A DNA stretch of 64,000 nt from JAWKJY01 sp041393535 (lineage in GTDB: Bacteria; Actinomycetota; Thermoleophilia; Gaiellales; Gaiellaceae), in the NCBI GenBank assembly GCA_041393535.1, contig JAWKJY010000008.1, positions 1-64,000 on the forward strand, written 5' to 3'. The number at the start of each line of letters is the position of its first letter. The first letter of the stretch is position 1. The notes beneath the pieces are model-generated. The model was not told the origin of the DNA. It saw only the letters and a list, made by a program, of their open reading frames with translations, and did no database searches. The position numbers and the translations under genes are program-made. Below are positions 37,768 to 45,017 of this stretch, one piece after another.

Positions 37768-38886
37768 TCAGCGCCTGCCTCCCTTACCGTACCGCCCCGC
37801 GACGACGCGGGCAGCGACGTAGAGGATCATCACGAACACCATCAGGGTGAGGGCCGCGGCCCACGCCCGCTCGAGGTAGGGCTCGGGCGGGACGCCCGGG
37901 TGCTTGTACTCGTTGAAGGCGAAGACGGGCAGGTTCTGCATCCGCCCGTCGAACGGGTCGACGTTGACCGACGAGATCACGCCGACCGTGACGAGCAGCG
38001 GCGCCGTCTCGCCGACGACGCGGGCGACGGCGAGCATGATCCCGGTCACGATCCCCGGCAGCGCCGTCGGCAGGACGACCTTCACGACCGTGCGCCACTT
38101 CGGGACGCCCAGCGCGTACGAGGCCTCGCGCAGGCCGTTGGGGACGACGCGCAGCATCTCCTCCGTCGAGCGCACGACGACGGGGATCATCAGCACGGTC
38201 AGGGCGATCGCGCCCATCACGCCGAGCCGGACGCCCGGCCCGAAGAGCAGCGCGAACAGCGCGTAGGCGAAGAGCCCGGCGACGATCGACGGGATGCCGG
38301 TCATGACGTCGACGAAGAAGGTCAGCGCGAGCGCGAGCCGACCGCGACCGTACTCGCGCAGGTAGATCGCAGCCATCAGCCCGATCGGCACCGAGAACGC
38401 GGTCGCGAGGCCGGTGATGACGAGGGTGCCCACGATCGCGTGGACGCCCCCGCCTCCCTCGCCGACCACGTTGCGCATCGAGTGCGTCAGGAAGTCGAGG
38501 TCGAAGCGGTCGCTGCCGCGGGAGATCACGGTGACCAGGAGCGAGACGAGCGGCACGAGCGCCAGGCCGAAGGCGGACGAGATCGAGACGGTGACGAGCC
38601 GGTCCTTCGCGCGGCGGCGTCCCTCGGCGGCGCGCGACCACCCGTACGTCGCCGCGCCCGAGCCCAGGACGCCGGCGACGGCGTAGAGCGCCGGGCTCAC
38701 GTCCGTGACGGCGCTGAGAAGCACGACCAGGACGCCGACGACGCCGTACAGCGCCCAGATCCGCCGCGTGCTGATCGCGGGCACGGAGGTCCGGCGCGTC
38801 CGCTCGGGCGAGAGCCCGCCCGTGCCGCTCGGGCCGGCCGTGGCCAGGGCGGGGCGGCCGGGCCCGGTGGGCTGCGTCGGCGGCAT
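37768..38886 (-). CDS. pstA: Phosphate ABC transporter permease PstA, extended N-terminus
   Basis: Permease of 372 residues. The C-terminal 280 residues are a standard PstA core with LREYGRGRLALALTFFVDVMTGIPSIVAG and EEMLRVVPNGLREASYALG, the EAA loop contacting PstB. About 90 additional N-terminal residues include a Pro/Ser/Thr-rich stretch and two extra hydrophobic segments (IWALYGVVGVLVVLLSAVT and PALYAVAGVLGSGAATYG). The extension is unusual in length; its role is unknown. The stop is 1 bp from pstB. Confidence 0.93.
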   Translation of the reverse strand: MPPTQPTGPGRPALATAGPSGTGGLSPERTRRTSVPAISTRRIWALYGVVGVLVVLLSAVTDVSPALYAVAGVLGSGAATYGWSRAAEGRRRAKDRLVTVSISSAFGLALVPLVSLLVTVISRGSDRFDLDFLTHSMRNVVGEGGGGVHAIVGTLVITGLATAFSVPIGLMAAIYLREYGRGRLALALTFFVDVMTGIPSIVAGLFAYALFALLFGPGVRLGVMGAIALTVLMIPVVVRSTEEMLRVVPNGLREASYALGVPKWRTVVKVVLPTALPGIVTGIMLAVARVVGETAPLLVTVGVISSVNVDPFDGRMQNLPVFAFNEYKHPGVPPEPYLERAWAAALTLMVFVMILYVAARVVAGRYGKGGRR

Positions 38887-38890
38887 CGGC

Positions 38891-39835
38891 TCAGAACCTC
38901 GCCTTCTGCCGGGCGACGATCGCCCGGGCGGCCATGTTCACGACCAGGGTGATGGCGAAGAGCGCCAGTCCGGACGCGATCAGCGTGTTGACGGCCAGGC
39001 CCGAGGACTCCGGGAAGTCGAGCGCGATGTTCGCGGCGATGGTGGATGGGTTCCCCGAGCTGATCAGGTTGAAGGTGATGCCGCCCGAGACGGAGAGGAT
39101 GATCGCCACGGCCATGGTCTCCCCGAGGGCGCGCCCCAGGCCGAGCATCGAGGCGGCGATCACCGCCGAGCGCCCGAACGGGAGCACGACCATGCGGATC
39201 ATCTCCCAGCGCGTCGCGCCGAGCGCGAGCGAGCCCTCCTCGAGCGCGCGCGGCGTCCGTCGGAAGACCTCGCGGGCGACGGCGCTGATGATCGGGACGA
39301 TCATGACCGCGAGCACGACCCCGACGACGAGCATCGTGCGGCCGGTCACGCTCGCCGGGCCCTCGAAGAAGGGGATGAAGCCGAGGTGGCTGGCGAGCCA
39401 CTCCTGGAGGCCGACCGCCGCGGGCCCGAGGACGGCGATGCCCCAGAGGCCGTAGACGACGCTCGGGACGGCTGCCAGCAGGTCGATCATGTACGAGAGG
39501 GTCGTCGCCAGGCGCCGCGGCGCGATGTGCGTGATGAAGAGCGCGACCGCGACGGAGAGCGGCACCGCGATCAGCATCGCGATCACCGCGCCGAGCACCG
39601 TGCCGAACGCCAGCGGCGCGATGTACGACCAGAGGCCCTCGCCGCCGGGGATCTCCTCCGCCGGGGCGGTGAAGGCGTCCCAGGCCTGGACGAGGAGGAA
39701 CGTCGCGACGCCTGCCAGCACCGTGAGGATCAGGAGGCCCGCGCCGGTGGCGGCTCCCGAGAACAGGCGGTCACCCGCCCGCCGGGGCGGGCGGGTGACA
39801 CGCGCGGTCCTGCCGGTGGTCGTCTCGACGCTCAT
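38891..39835 (-). CDS. pstC: Phosphate ABC transporter permease PstC
   Basis: Permease of 314 residues with six main helices. Markers are MIDLLAAVPSVVYGLWG, RTPRALEEGSLALGATRWEMI (EAA loop), and SMLGLGRALGETMAVAIILS. It forms the membrane channel with PstA. The start follows pstS by 33 bp and the end is 4 bp from pstA. Confidence 0.95.
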   Translation of the reverse strand: MSVETTTGRTARVTRPPRRAGDRLFSGAATGAGLLILTVLAGVATFLLVQAWDAFTAPAEEIPGGEGLWSYIAPLAFGTVLGAVIAMLIAVPLSVAVALFITHIAPRRLATTLSYMIDLLAAVPSVVYGLWGIAVLGPAAVGLQEWLASHLGFIPFFEGPASVTGRTMLVVGVVLAVMIVPIISAVAREVFRRTPRALEEGSLALGATRWEMIRMVVLPFGRSAVIAASMLGLGRALGETMAVAIILSVSGGITFNLISSGNPSTIAANIALDFPESSGLAVNTLIASGLALFAITLVVNMAARAIVARQKARF

Positions 39836-39868
39836 CGCTCGTCCAGGGCCCGGTTCGCCAGGTCCGGC

Positions 39869-41083
39869 CTACGCCCCGATGGCCTCGACGGCGGGCTGGA
39901 TCAGCGTCCGCACGGCGTCGGAGAGCGGGGCCGACCCGGCCGCCTCGGCGGCGACCTGCTGGCCCTCGGCGCTGATCATGTAGCCGAGGTAGCCCTTGAC
40001 GATGGCCGCCTTGGCCGCGTCGTCGTACTGGGTGCAGGCCATGATGTAGGACACGAGCACGATCGGGTACGTGCCGCTCGCCTCGGTCTTGCGGTCGAGC
40101 TTGTACGTGAAGACGTACGCGCCCGGGTCGTCGCTCTCGGGCGAGGCCTCGAGGATCTTCGCGGCGGCCTCGGCGCTCGGGCCGACGAACTCGGAGCCGA
40201 CGCCGATCTGGGCGATCCCGAGGCCGGCCGTCTGGCTCTCGTCCGCGTAGCCGATCGTGCCATCGCCGGAGCGGATCGCGTCGACGACGCCCGAGGTGCC
40301 CTGGGCCGCCTCGCCGCCCTCGACGGGCCACTCGCCGCCCGGCTCGAACGTCCACACGTCCGGGGCCGCGGCCGCCAGGTAGTCCGTGAAGTTCGAGGTC
40401 GTACCGGACTCGTCCGACCGGTTCACGGGGACGATCCGCTTGTCGGGCAGCTGGAGGTCGGGGTTGTCCGCCGCGATCGCCGGGTCGTTCCAGTTCGTGA
40501 TCTCCTGCTTGAAGATCTTCGCGAGCGTCGTCGGCGAGAGCTTGAGGCCCTCGACGCCCTCGAGGTTGTACGCGATCGCGATCGGGGACACGTAGACCGG
40601 CGCCTCGATCAGGTTGTCGACGCCGCCGCAGCGCTCCTGCGCTCCCGTCAGCTCCTCGTCCTTCAGCGCGGAGTCGGTGCCGCCGTAGAGGGTGCCGCCG
40701 GCGACGAACTGCTCGCGGCCGCCGCCCGACCCGACCGGGTCGTAGGCGATCGTGACGTCAGGGTTCGCCGTCTGGAAGCCGGCGATCCACGCCTGCTGCG
40801 CCGCGTCCTGCGAGCTCGCGCCGGCGCCGGCGATCTCGCCGGAGAGCTCGGCTGCAGGCTCGGTCGGGGCTGCGGGCTCGGCCGGTGCCGGCTCGGCGGG
40901 CGCCGGCTCTGCGGGCGCGGGCTCTGCCGGTGCGGGCTCGGCGGGCGCGGGCTCGGCGGGTGCCGGGGCGGGGGCGGGAGGCGCCGCCTCGTCGTCGCTG
41001 CCGCCGCAGCCGGCCGCGAGCGACGCAGCGAGCCCTCCGGCGACGGCGAGCACGAGAAGACGGCGGGGAAGACCTGGCCTCAT
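39869..41083 (-). CDS. pstS: Phosphate-binding lipoprotein PstS
   Basis: Secreted lipoprotein of 404 residues with lipobox ASLAAGCGG, an Ala-Pro-Ala-Glu-Pro repeat linker (about residues 35-70), then the phosphate-binding fold: GAGASSQDAAQQAWIAGF, YDPVGSGGGREQF (phosphate-binding Ser/Arg/Gly region), RSDESGTTSNFTDYL, and IGYADESQ. It captures phosphate outside the membrane for PstCAB. A Shine-Dalgarno (AAAGGA) precedes the ATG. A PHO-box-like triple repeat at 41163-41192 lies upstream with a possible -10 (GAGACT) at 41126-41131. Confidence 0.95.
   Translation of the reverse strand: MRPGLPRRLLVLAVAGGLAASLAAGCGGSDDEAAPPAPAPAPAEPAPAEPAPAEPAPAEPAPAEPAPAEPAAPTEPAAELSGEIAGAGASSQDAAQQAWIAGFQTANPDVTIAYDPVGSGGGREQFVAGGTLYGGTDSALKDEELTGAQERCGGVDNLIEAPVYVSPIAIAYNLEGVEGLKLSPTTLAKIFKQEITNWNDPAIAADNPDLQLPDKRIVPVNRSDESGTTSNFTDYLAAAAPDVWTFEPGGEWPVEGGEAAQGTSGVVDAIRSGDGTIGYADESQTAGLGIAQIGVGSEFVGPSAEAAAKILEASPESDDPGAYVFTYKLDRKTEASGTYPIVLVSYIMACTQYDDAAKAAIVKGYLGYMISAEGQQVAAEAAGSAPLSDAVRTLIQPAVEAIGA
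40860..40975 (-). repeat. 15-bp tandem repeat coding the PstS APAEP linker
   Basis: In-frame repeats of five-residue Ala-Glu-Pro-Ala-Pro units, about seven copies, less uniform at the DNA level than those in the LIV binding protein. It forms a flexible spacer between the lipid anchor and the binding domain. Confidence 0.85.
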
Positions 41084-41568
41084 GCGTCAGGCGTCCTTTC
41101 AGTCCGGTTCACGTCCATCGACGCCAGTCTCCCGGTGCGGCTCCCGCGCGTGGGTTCCGCCTTGGTGAACGAGATGTGACGAAGTGGTGTACGCGGGCCG
41201 CGGCCGTCCTATCGCGGGCGTCGCATCCCGGTGGAGCGATTGCTGCACATGCGGCACCATCCTGTGACGGACACGCGCGAACCTGCTCGATAGGCTCGTT
41301 GCCGGCGGCACGTGGACCCCCCACCCAAAGGGCGGGCGTCCGGGGGTGGGACGTGGCCCTCCTGGACATGGCTCTCGGGGACGGGGCCATGGAGGACGGG
41401 TTCGAGGAGGACGCTCTCGGGCGGCCGCCTCCCTCCGCCGACCCGGGGCGACACGGGCCTGCGGCGCGACGTCGCGGCTCGTGGCGGGCCCGCTCGCGGC
41501 CGGCGGTTGACGGGCGCGGCCCGTCGCGCGAAGCTCCGCGGACCGTTCCGCGACACGGAGGTCACCCG
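41084..41568. other. Regulatory intergenic region pstS - PPOX gene
   Basis: This 485-bp region holds the pstS leader, -10 candidate and PHO-box-like repeats. A 16-bp inverted repeat CGCGGA-CCGT-TCCGCG (41537-41552) lies just before the plus-strand PPOX gene and may be its operator. The middle part (about 41200-41530) shows open frames without family-like content; nothing else is supported. Confidence 0.6.
41163..41192 (-). promoter_or_regulatory. PHO-box-like triple repeat upstream of pstS
   Basis: On the minus strand CAC recurs three times at exactly 11-bp spacing (plus-strand GTG at 41165, 41176 and 41187), within TACACCACT-, GTCACATCT- and GTTCACCAA-type units. Its near edge is about 32 bp from the candidate pstS -10, similar to the spacing at ppx. 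Confidence 0.7.
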
Positions 41569-42036
41569 ATGGACGACGTGGTCCGCGCCTTCCTCGAGGG
41601 CAGGCACATGGCGACGCTCGGCACGACGAACCCCGACGGCTCGATCCAGCTGACCGCCGTCTGGTACGCGCTCGAGGGCGACACGATCCACGTGATCACG
41701 AGCTCGGGCTCGCGCAAGGTGCGCAACATCGTCCGCGAGGGGCGCGCGTCGATCATGGTCGACTCGCACGAGCGCGGGCCGCTCAGGGGCGCGGCGGGCT
41801 CGGGGCCGGCCGACGTCGTGCAGGGCGAGGAGGCGGCGCGCTGGAACGCCCGCATCCTCGAGCGCTACCTCAGCCCGGAGGCGGTCGCCGACCCGCGCGT
41901 GGGCGGGGTGATGCGGAAGTTCGACGACTGCGTCATCCGGCTGACGCCCGCCCGGTGGACGTGGTGGGACATCGGCGCGGCGTTCCAGGGCGTGCTCGAC
42001 ACGCCCGGCTACCTGCTGCCGCTCAGCCCGTCGTGA
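41569..42036 (+). CDS. Pyridoxamine 5'-phosphate oxidase-fold (FMN/F420-type) protein
   Basis: Split-barrel flavin-binding fold of 155 residues: FLEGRHMATLGTTNPDGSIQ, AVWYALEGDTIHVITSSGSR, KVRNIVREGRASIMVD, and a C-terminal TPARWTWWDIG. In actinobacteria such proteins use FMN or F420 to reduce small molecules or bind haem products. It is monocistronic; its 3' end overlaps a convergent small gene by 14 bp. Cofactor cannot be decided by eye. Confidence 0.85.
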   Translation: MDDVVRAFLEGRHMATLGTTNPDGSIQLTAVWYALEGDTIHVITSSGSRKVRNIVREGRASIMVDSHERGPLRGAAGSGPADVVQGEEAARWNARILERYLSPEAVADPRVGGVMRKFDDCVIRLTPARWTWWDIGAAFQGVLDTPGYLLPLSPS

Positions 42037-42280
42037 CGGGCGGCCCGGCGGGCAGCTCGACGATGCTCGCGAGCACCGTCGGGCGCGCGACCTGCCAGGA
42101 GACCACGGCGAGGCGCAGGCGGGCGAGCTCCGCATCCAGGGCGGGCCCGTCCTCGCTGGTCAGCGGAACGCGGAGCTCGGCGGCGTCCACGACCGCGACC
42201 TGCCAGCCGAGCGCCCGCAGCAGGCCGTTGAGGCTCGCGGTGGCCCCGGCGTCGCTGATCCTCACGCAGACGTTCGTCAT
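42023..42280 (-). CDS. Small hypothetical protein
   Basis: Unrecognised 85-residue protein from ATG 42280 (MTNVCVRISDAGATASLNGL). Composition is balanced with an alternating hydrophobic pattern suggestive of a small alpha/beta fold (VAVVDAAELRVPL). Not in an operon; it overlaps the convergent PPOX gene by 14 bp. It may be real because the start context is clean and codon third positions are G/C-rich on this strand, but no family is claimed. Confidence 0.45.
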   Translation of the reverse strand: MTNVCVRISDAGATASLNGLLRALGWQVAVVDAAELRVPLTSEDGPALDAELARLRLAVVSWQVARPTVLASIVELPAGPPVTTG

Positions 42281-42442
42281 GCGTCCATGCTCGTCCAGCC
42301 AGGCGCGGCCGTGGGCTGCGCGGCGGTGAACGGCTGGCGACGATCCGGTGAATCGGACGCTCGTCCGGCGTCGCCCTTTCCCAATTGACCGCTGACAACT
42401 AGAATCGAACGCGTCCCCGCCGGCCAGCGTCGCTCAGCGAGA

Positions 42443-43213
42443 ATGGATCCCGACCGCCAGGAACACCTCCGTGTACTGGGCCTTCCGTCGACCGCGGACC
42501 GCGAGACGATCAAGAAGGCGTTCCGCGGGCTCGCCCAGGAGTACCACCCCGACGTCTCCGCGGACCCCGAGGCGGAGAGCCGCTTCCGCGAGATCGTCGA
42601 GGCGTACGAGGCCCTGACGCGCCCGCTCGAGCGGGTCGCGACCGGCCGCGAGCGGCGCGGCGGCGGCGTCCGCCGGGCGCGTCCGCGCCAGCGCGGGCGG
42701 GCCAAGTCGACGGCCGAGGTGACCGTCCCGTACCTCGAGTCGGTGCGCGGCGTCGAGCGGGAGGTCGAGTTCACGGTCGACGAGACGTGCCGCTCCTGCC
42801 GCGGCGAGGGCATGGCGCCGGGCGCGGTGGCGACGGTCTGCCGCGCGTGCGACGGCGACGGCTGGGTGCGCACGGTCTCGCGCAGCGCGGCCGGGCGCTG
42901 GATCCAGGTCGAGGCCTGCGGCGACTGCGCCGGCGCCGGGGTCGTCTTCTCGGCCTCCTGCGACGTCTGCAACGGCGCGGGCCGCGTCGCCGTGCAGCGG
43001 AAGGTGCGGGTCGAGATCCCCGCGGGCGTCCGCGACGGCGCGCGGATCCCCGTCGGCGGCGTCGTCGTGCCGGACGGGATGGGCCAGTCGGGCGAGGCGA
43101 CCGTCCTCGTCCGCGTGCAGCGCCCGCCGGACGCGCGCCTCGTCCGCCTCTTCGCCGCGGTCGGCGTCGTGCTGGCGATCGTCCTGCTCGTCCTGATGCT
43201 GAACTCGCTCTAG
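42443..43213 (+). CDS. DnaJ-like co-chaperone with C-terminal membrane anchor
   Basis: Protein of 256 residues. N-terminal J domain with the HPD tripeptide in EYHPDVSADPEAE, a basic linker, a four-repeat cysteine-rich zinc region (CRSCRGEG, CRACDGDG, CGDCAGAG, CDVCNGAG), a short substrate-binding beta domain (VRVEIPAGVRDGARIPVGG), and a C-terminal hydrophobic helix (LFAAVGVVLAIVLLVLMLNSL) ending the protein. DnaJ proteins stimulate DnaK; here only one beta domain is present and the dimerisation end is replaced by a tail anchor, which would put the chaperone at the membrane. A -10-like TAGAAT lies at 42401. Confidence 0.85.
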   Translation: MDPDRQEHLRVLGLPSTADRETIKKAFRGLAQEYHPDVSADPEAESRFREIVEAYEALTRPLERVATGRERRGGGVRRARPRQRGRAKSTAEVTVPYLESVRGVEREVEFTVDETCRSCRGEGMAPGAVATVCRACDGDGWVRTVSRSAAGRWIQVEACGDCAGAGVVFSASCDVCNGAGRVAVQRKVRVEIPAGVRDGARIPVGGVVVPDGMGQSGEATVLVRVQRPPDARLVRLFAAVGVVLAIVLLVLMLNSL

Positions 43214-43249
43214 CGGGCGTCCGGCACGGCCTCGCCGGCGCGCGGCGCG

Positions 43250-44227
43250 TCAGAACACGCAGCGGACGGTCAGCCCCTCGCCGCGGGCGCCGGTCGCCTC
43301 GATCGTGCCGCCGGCCGACCCGACGACGTGCTTCACGATCGCCAGGCCGAGCCCGGTGCCGCGCGTCGTCCGGGACCGGTCGGCCCGGAAGAAGCGCTCG
43401 AAGAGCCGCGGCAGGTCGTGCTCGGCGACGCCGACGCCGTCGTCGGCGGCGGTGAGGACTACGTGCCCGTCGTGCCGCTCGAGCGAGACGTCGACCGTCG
43501 CGCCCGGCCCCGCGTAGCGGATCGCGTTCTGGACGAGGTTCTCGGCCACCACCCGCAGCATCCGCGGGCGCAGCGGCAGCTCGATCGACGCGTCGCCGCG
43601 CACGGTCACGGTCACGCCGGCCCGGGCCGCGCTCTCCGCCGCCTCCTCGGCGATCTCCTGGAGCACGGCCAGCCCTGGCGTCGAGCCCAGAGCGACGACC
43701 TCGCGGCCGGTCTCGAGCTCGCTCAGGAAGAGCACGTCGTCGATCAGCTCGCGGATCTGCTCCACCTGCGCCTGGGCCTTGACGACGAGCTCGACGGCGT
43801 CCTCGCCGGGGAGCTGCGCCGTCTCGAGCAGCACGAGCAGCCGCGCGAGCGGCGTGCGGAGCTCGTGCGACACCGCGGCGGTGAAGCCGGCGCGCAGCTC
43901 CTCGTAGGCCGCCAGATCGCCGGGCTCGTTCAGGTAGAGCAGGGTCTCCTGCCGGCCGCTGACCTCGTAGGGCACGAGGAACGGCGTCCGCCGGCCGTCC
44001 GGGCGCAGGAGCTGCGCGGGCACCTGCTCCCCCTCCTGCAGGCCCTCGATCGCCTGTCGCGCCCGCCGGCTCGCGGCGAGGACGCGCTGCTCGCCGTCGA
44101 GGACGACGACGATCTCCCTCGACTCCTCCACGATGACCCGGCCCCGCTCTGCCTCGAGCAGCAGCGCCACGTCGCGCTCGACGCTGCGGGGGTCCTGCTC
44201 GTCCGACCGTCCGAAGATGCGTGGCAT
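43250..44227 (-). CDS. Soluble sensor histidine kinase (SenX3/PhoR-like)
   Basis: Histidine kinase of 325 residues without a membrane helix. A PAS-like N-terminal region (IVVVLDGEQRVLAASRRA) precedes the phospho-acceptor HisKA box SHELRTPLARL and HATPase motifs (N box LVQNAIRYAG, G1 DDGVGV, F box LFERFFR, G2 GTGLGLAIVKHV). It is divergent from a RegX3-type response regulator and shares its promoter, so the two likely form a pair. By comparison with SenX3/PhoR, phosphate control through PstSCAB-PhoU is the best guess. Confidence 0.9.
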   Translation of the reverse strand: MPRIFGRSDEQDPRSVERDVALLLEAERGRVIVEESREIVVVLDGEQRVLAASRRARQAIEGLQEGEQVPAQLLRPDGRRTPFLVPYEVSGRQETLLYLNEPGDLAAYEELRAGFTAAVSHELRTPLARLLVLLETAQLPGEDAVELVVKAQAQVEQIRELIDDVLFLSELETGREVVALGSTPGLAVLQEIAEEAAESAARAGVTVTVRGDASIELPLRPRMLRVVAENLVQNAIRYAGPGATVDVSLERHDGHVVLTAADDGVGVAEHDLPRLFERFFRADRSRTTRGTGLGLAIVKHVVGSAGGTIEATGARGEGLTVRCVF

Positions 44228-44233
44228 GCGCTC

Positions 44234-44239
44234 TATCCT
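44234..44239. promoter_or_regulatory. Shared -10 element for the divergent kinase and response regulator
   Basis: TATCCT on the plus strand lies 8 nt before the regulator ATG (44248); its reverse complement AGGATA lies 6 nt before the kinase ATG (44227). One 6-bp site thus has the geometry of a -10 for both leaderless transcripts. Confidence 0.5.
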
Positions 44240-44247
44240 GGCAGGCG

Positions 44248-44952
44248 ATGGCGATGACGAAGGTGCTGATCGTCGAGGACGACGAGGTGATCGCCCAGGG
44301 CATGGTCCGCCACCTCCAGGCGGCCGACTTCGACGCGACCTGGGTCGGCAAGGGCGAGACCGGGCTCGCGCGCCTGCGCTTCGAGCGGCCCGACGTGGTC
44401 GTGCTCGACCTGATGCTCCCGGGCCTCGACGGCTGGCGGCTGATCGAGACCGTGCGGGCGGAGGGCATCGGCACGCCGATCCTCGTCGTCTCCGCGCGCG
44501 GCACCGAGCACGACCGGGTGCACGCGCTCGAGATCGGCGCGGACGACTACCTGGTCAAGCCGTTCTCGATGAAGGAGCTGGTCGCGCGCGTGCGGGCGGC
44601 CGCGCGGCGCGGCACGCGCGCCCAGGACGAGGACCGCGGCGACCGGATCGTGCTCGAGGAGCTCGTCGTCGACCCGGCGAACGTCCAGGCCTACGTCGAC
44701 GGCGAGAGCTGCGACCTGACGCCGACCGAGTTCCGCCTGCTCTACGCCCTCGCGCAGGACCGCGGCCGCGTCGTCTCGCGCGACGAGCTGCTCCAGAAGG
44801 TGTGGGGCCGCCGCGCGCTCCACCAGCGGGACCGCACCGTCGACGTCTTCGTCCGCCGCCTGCGGGAGAAGGTCGACCAGCGCGCCTCGCGGCACGGCTT
44901 CATCCACACGCGCTACGGCGTCGGCTACAAGCTCGAGGCGATCCCGAAGTAG
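44248..44952 (+). CDS. OmpR/PhoB-family response regulator (RegX3-like), copy 1
   Basis: Receiver plus winged-helix regulator of 234 residues. Acidic pocket VEDDEV, phospho-Asp in VVVLDLMLPG, Thr/Ser in VVSARG, Lys in YLVKPFS; the DNA-binding domain has LTPTEFRLLYALAQ and RTVDVFVRRLREKV. It is divergent from the soluble histidine kinase and very similar to the regulator at 50413. Predicted to bind the 11-bp-phased PHO-like repeats. Confidence 0.93.
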   Translation: MAMTKVLIVEDDEVIAQGMVRHLQAADFDATWVGKGETGLARLRFERPDVVVLDLMLPGLDGWRLIETVRAEGIGTPILVVSARGTEHDRVHALEIGADDYLVKPFSMKELVARVRAAARRGTRAQDEDRGDRIVLEELVVDPANVQAYVDGESCDLTPTEFRLLYALAQDRGRVVSRDELLQKVWGRRALHQRDRTVDVFVRRLREKVDQRASRHGFIHTRYGVGYKLEAIPK

Positions 44953-45005
44953 CGGTGCCCGGCCGGGCCGTCCGGCTCCCCCGCCGTCGGCCGGCGCAGC
45001 CTCTC

Positions 45006-45011
45006 TACCAT
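45006..45011 (+). promoter_or_regulatory. -10 element of the ABC-F gene (leaderless type)
   Basis: TACCAT, then 6 nt, then GTG at 45018. Confidence 0.5.
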
Positions 45012-45017
45012 CGATGC

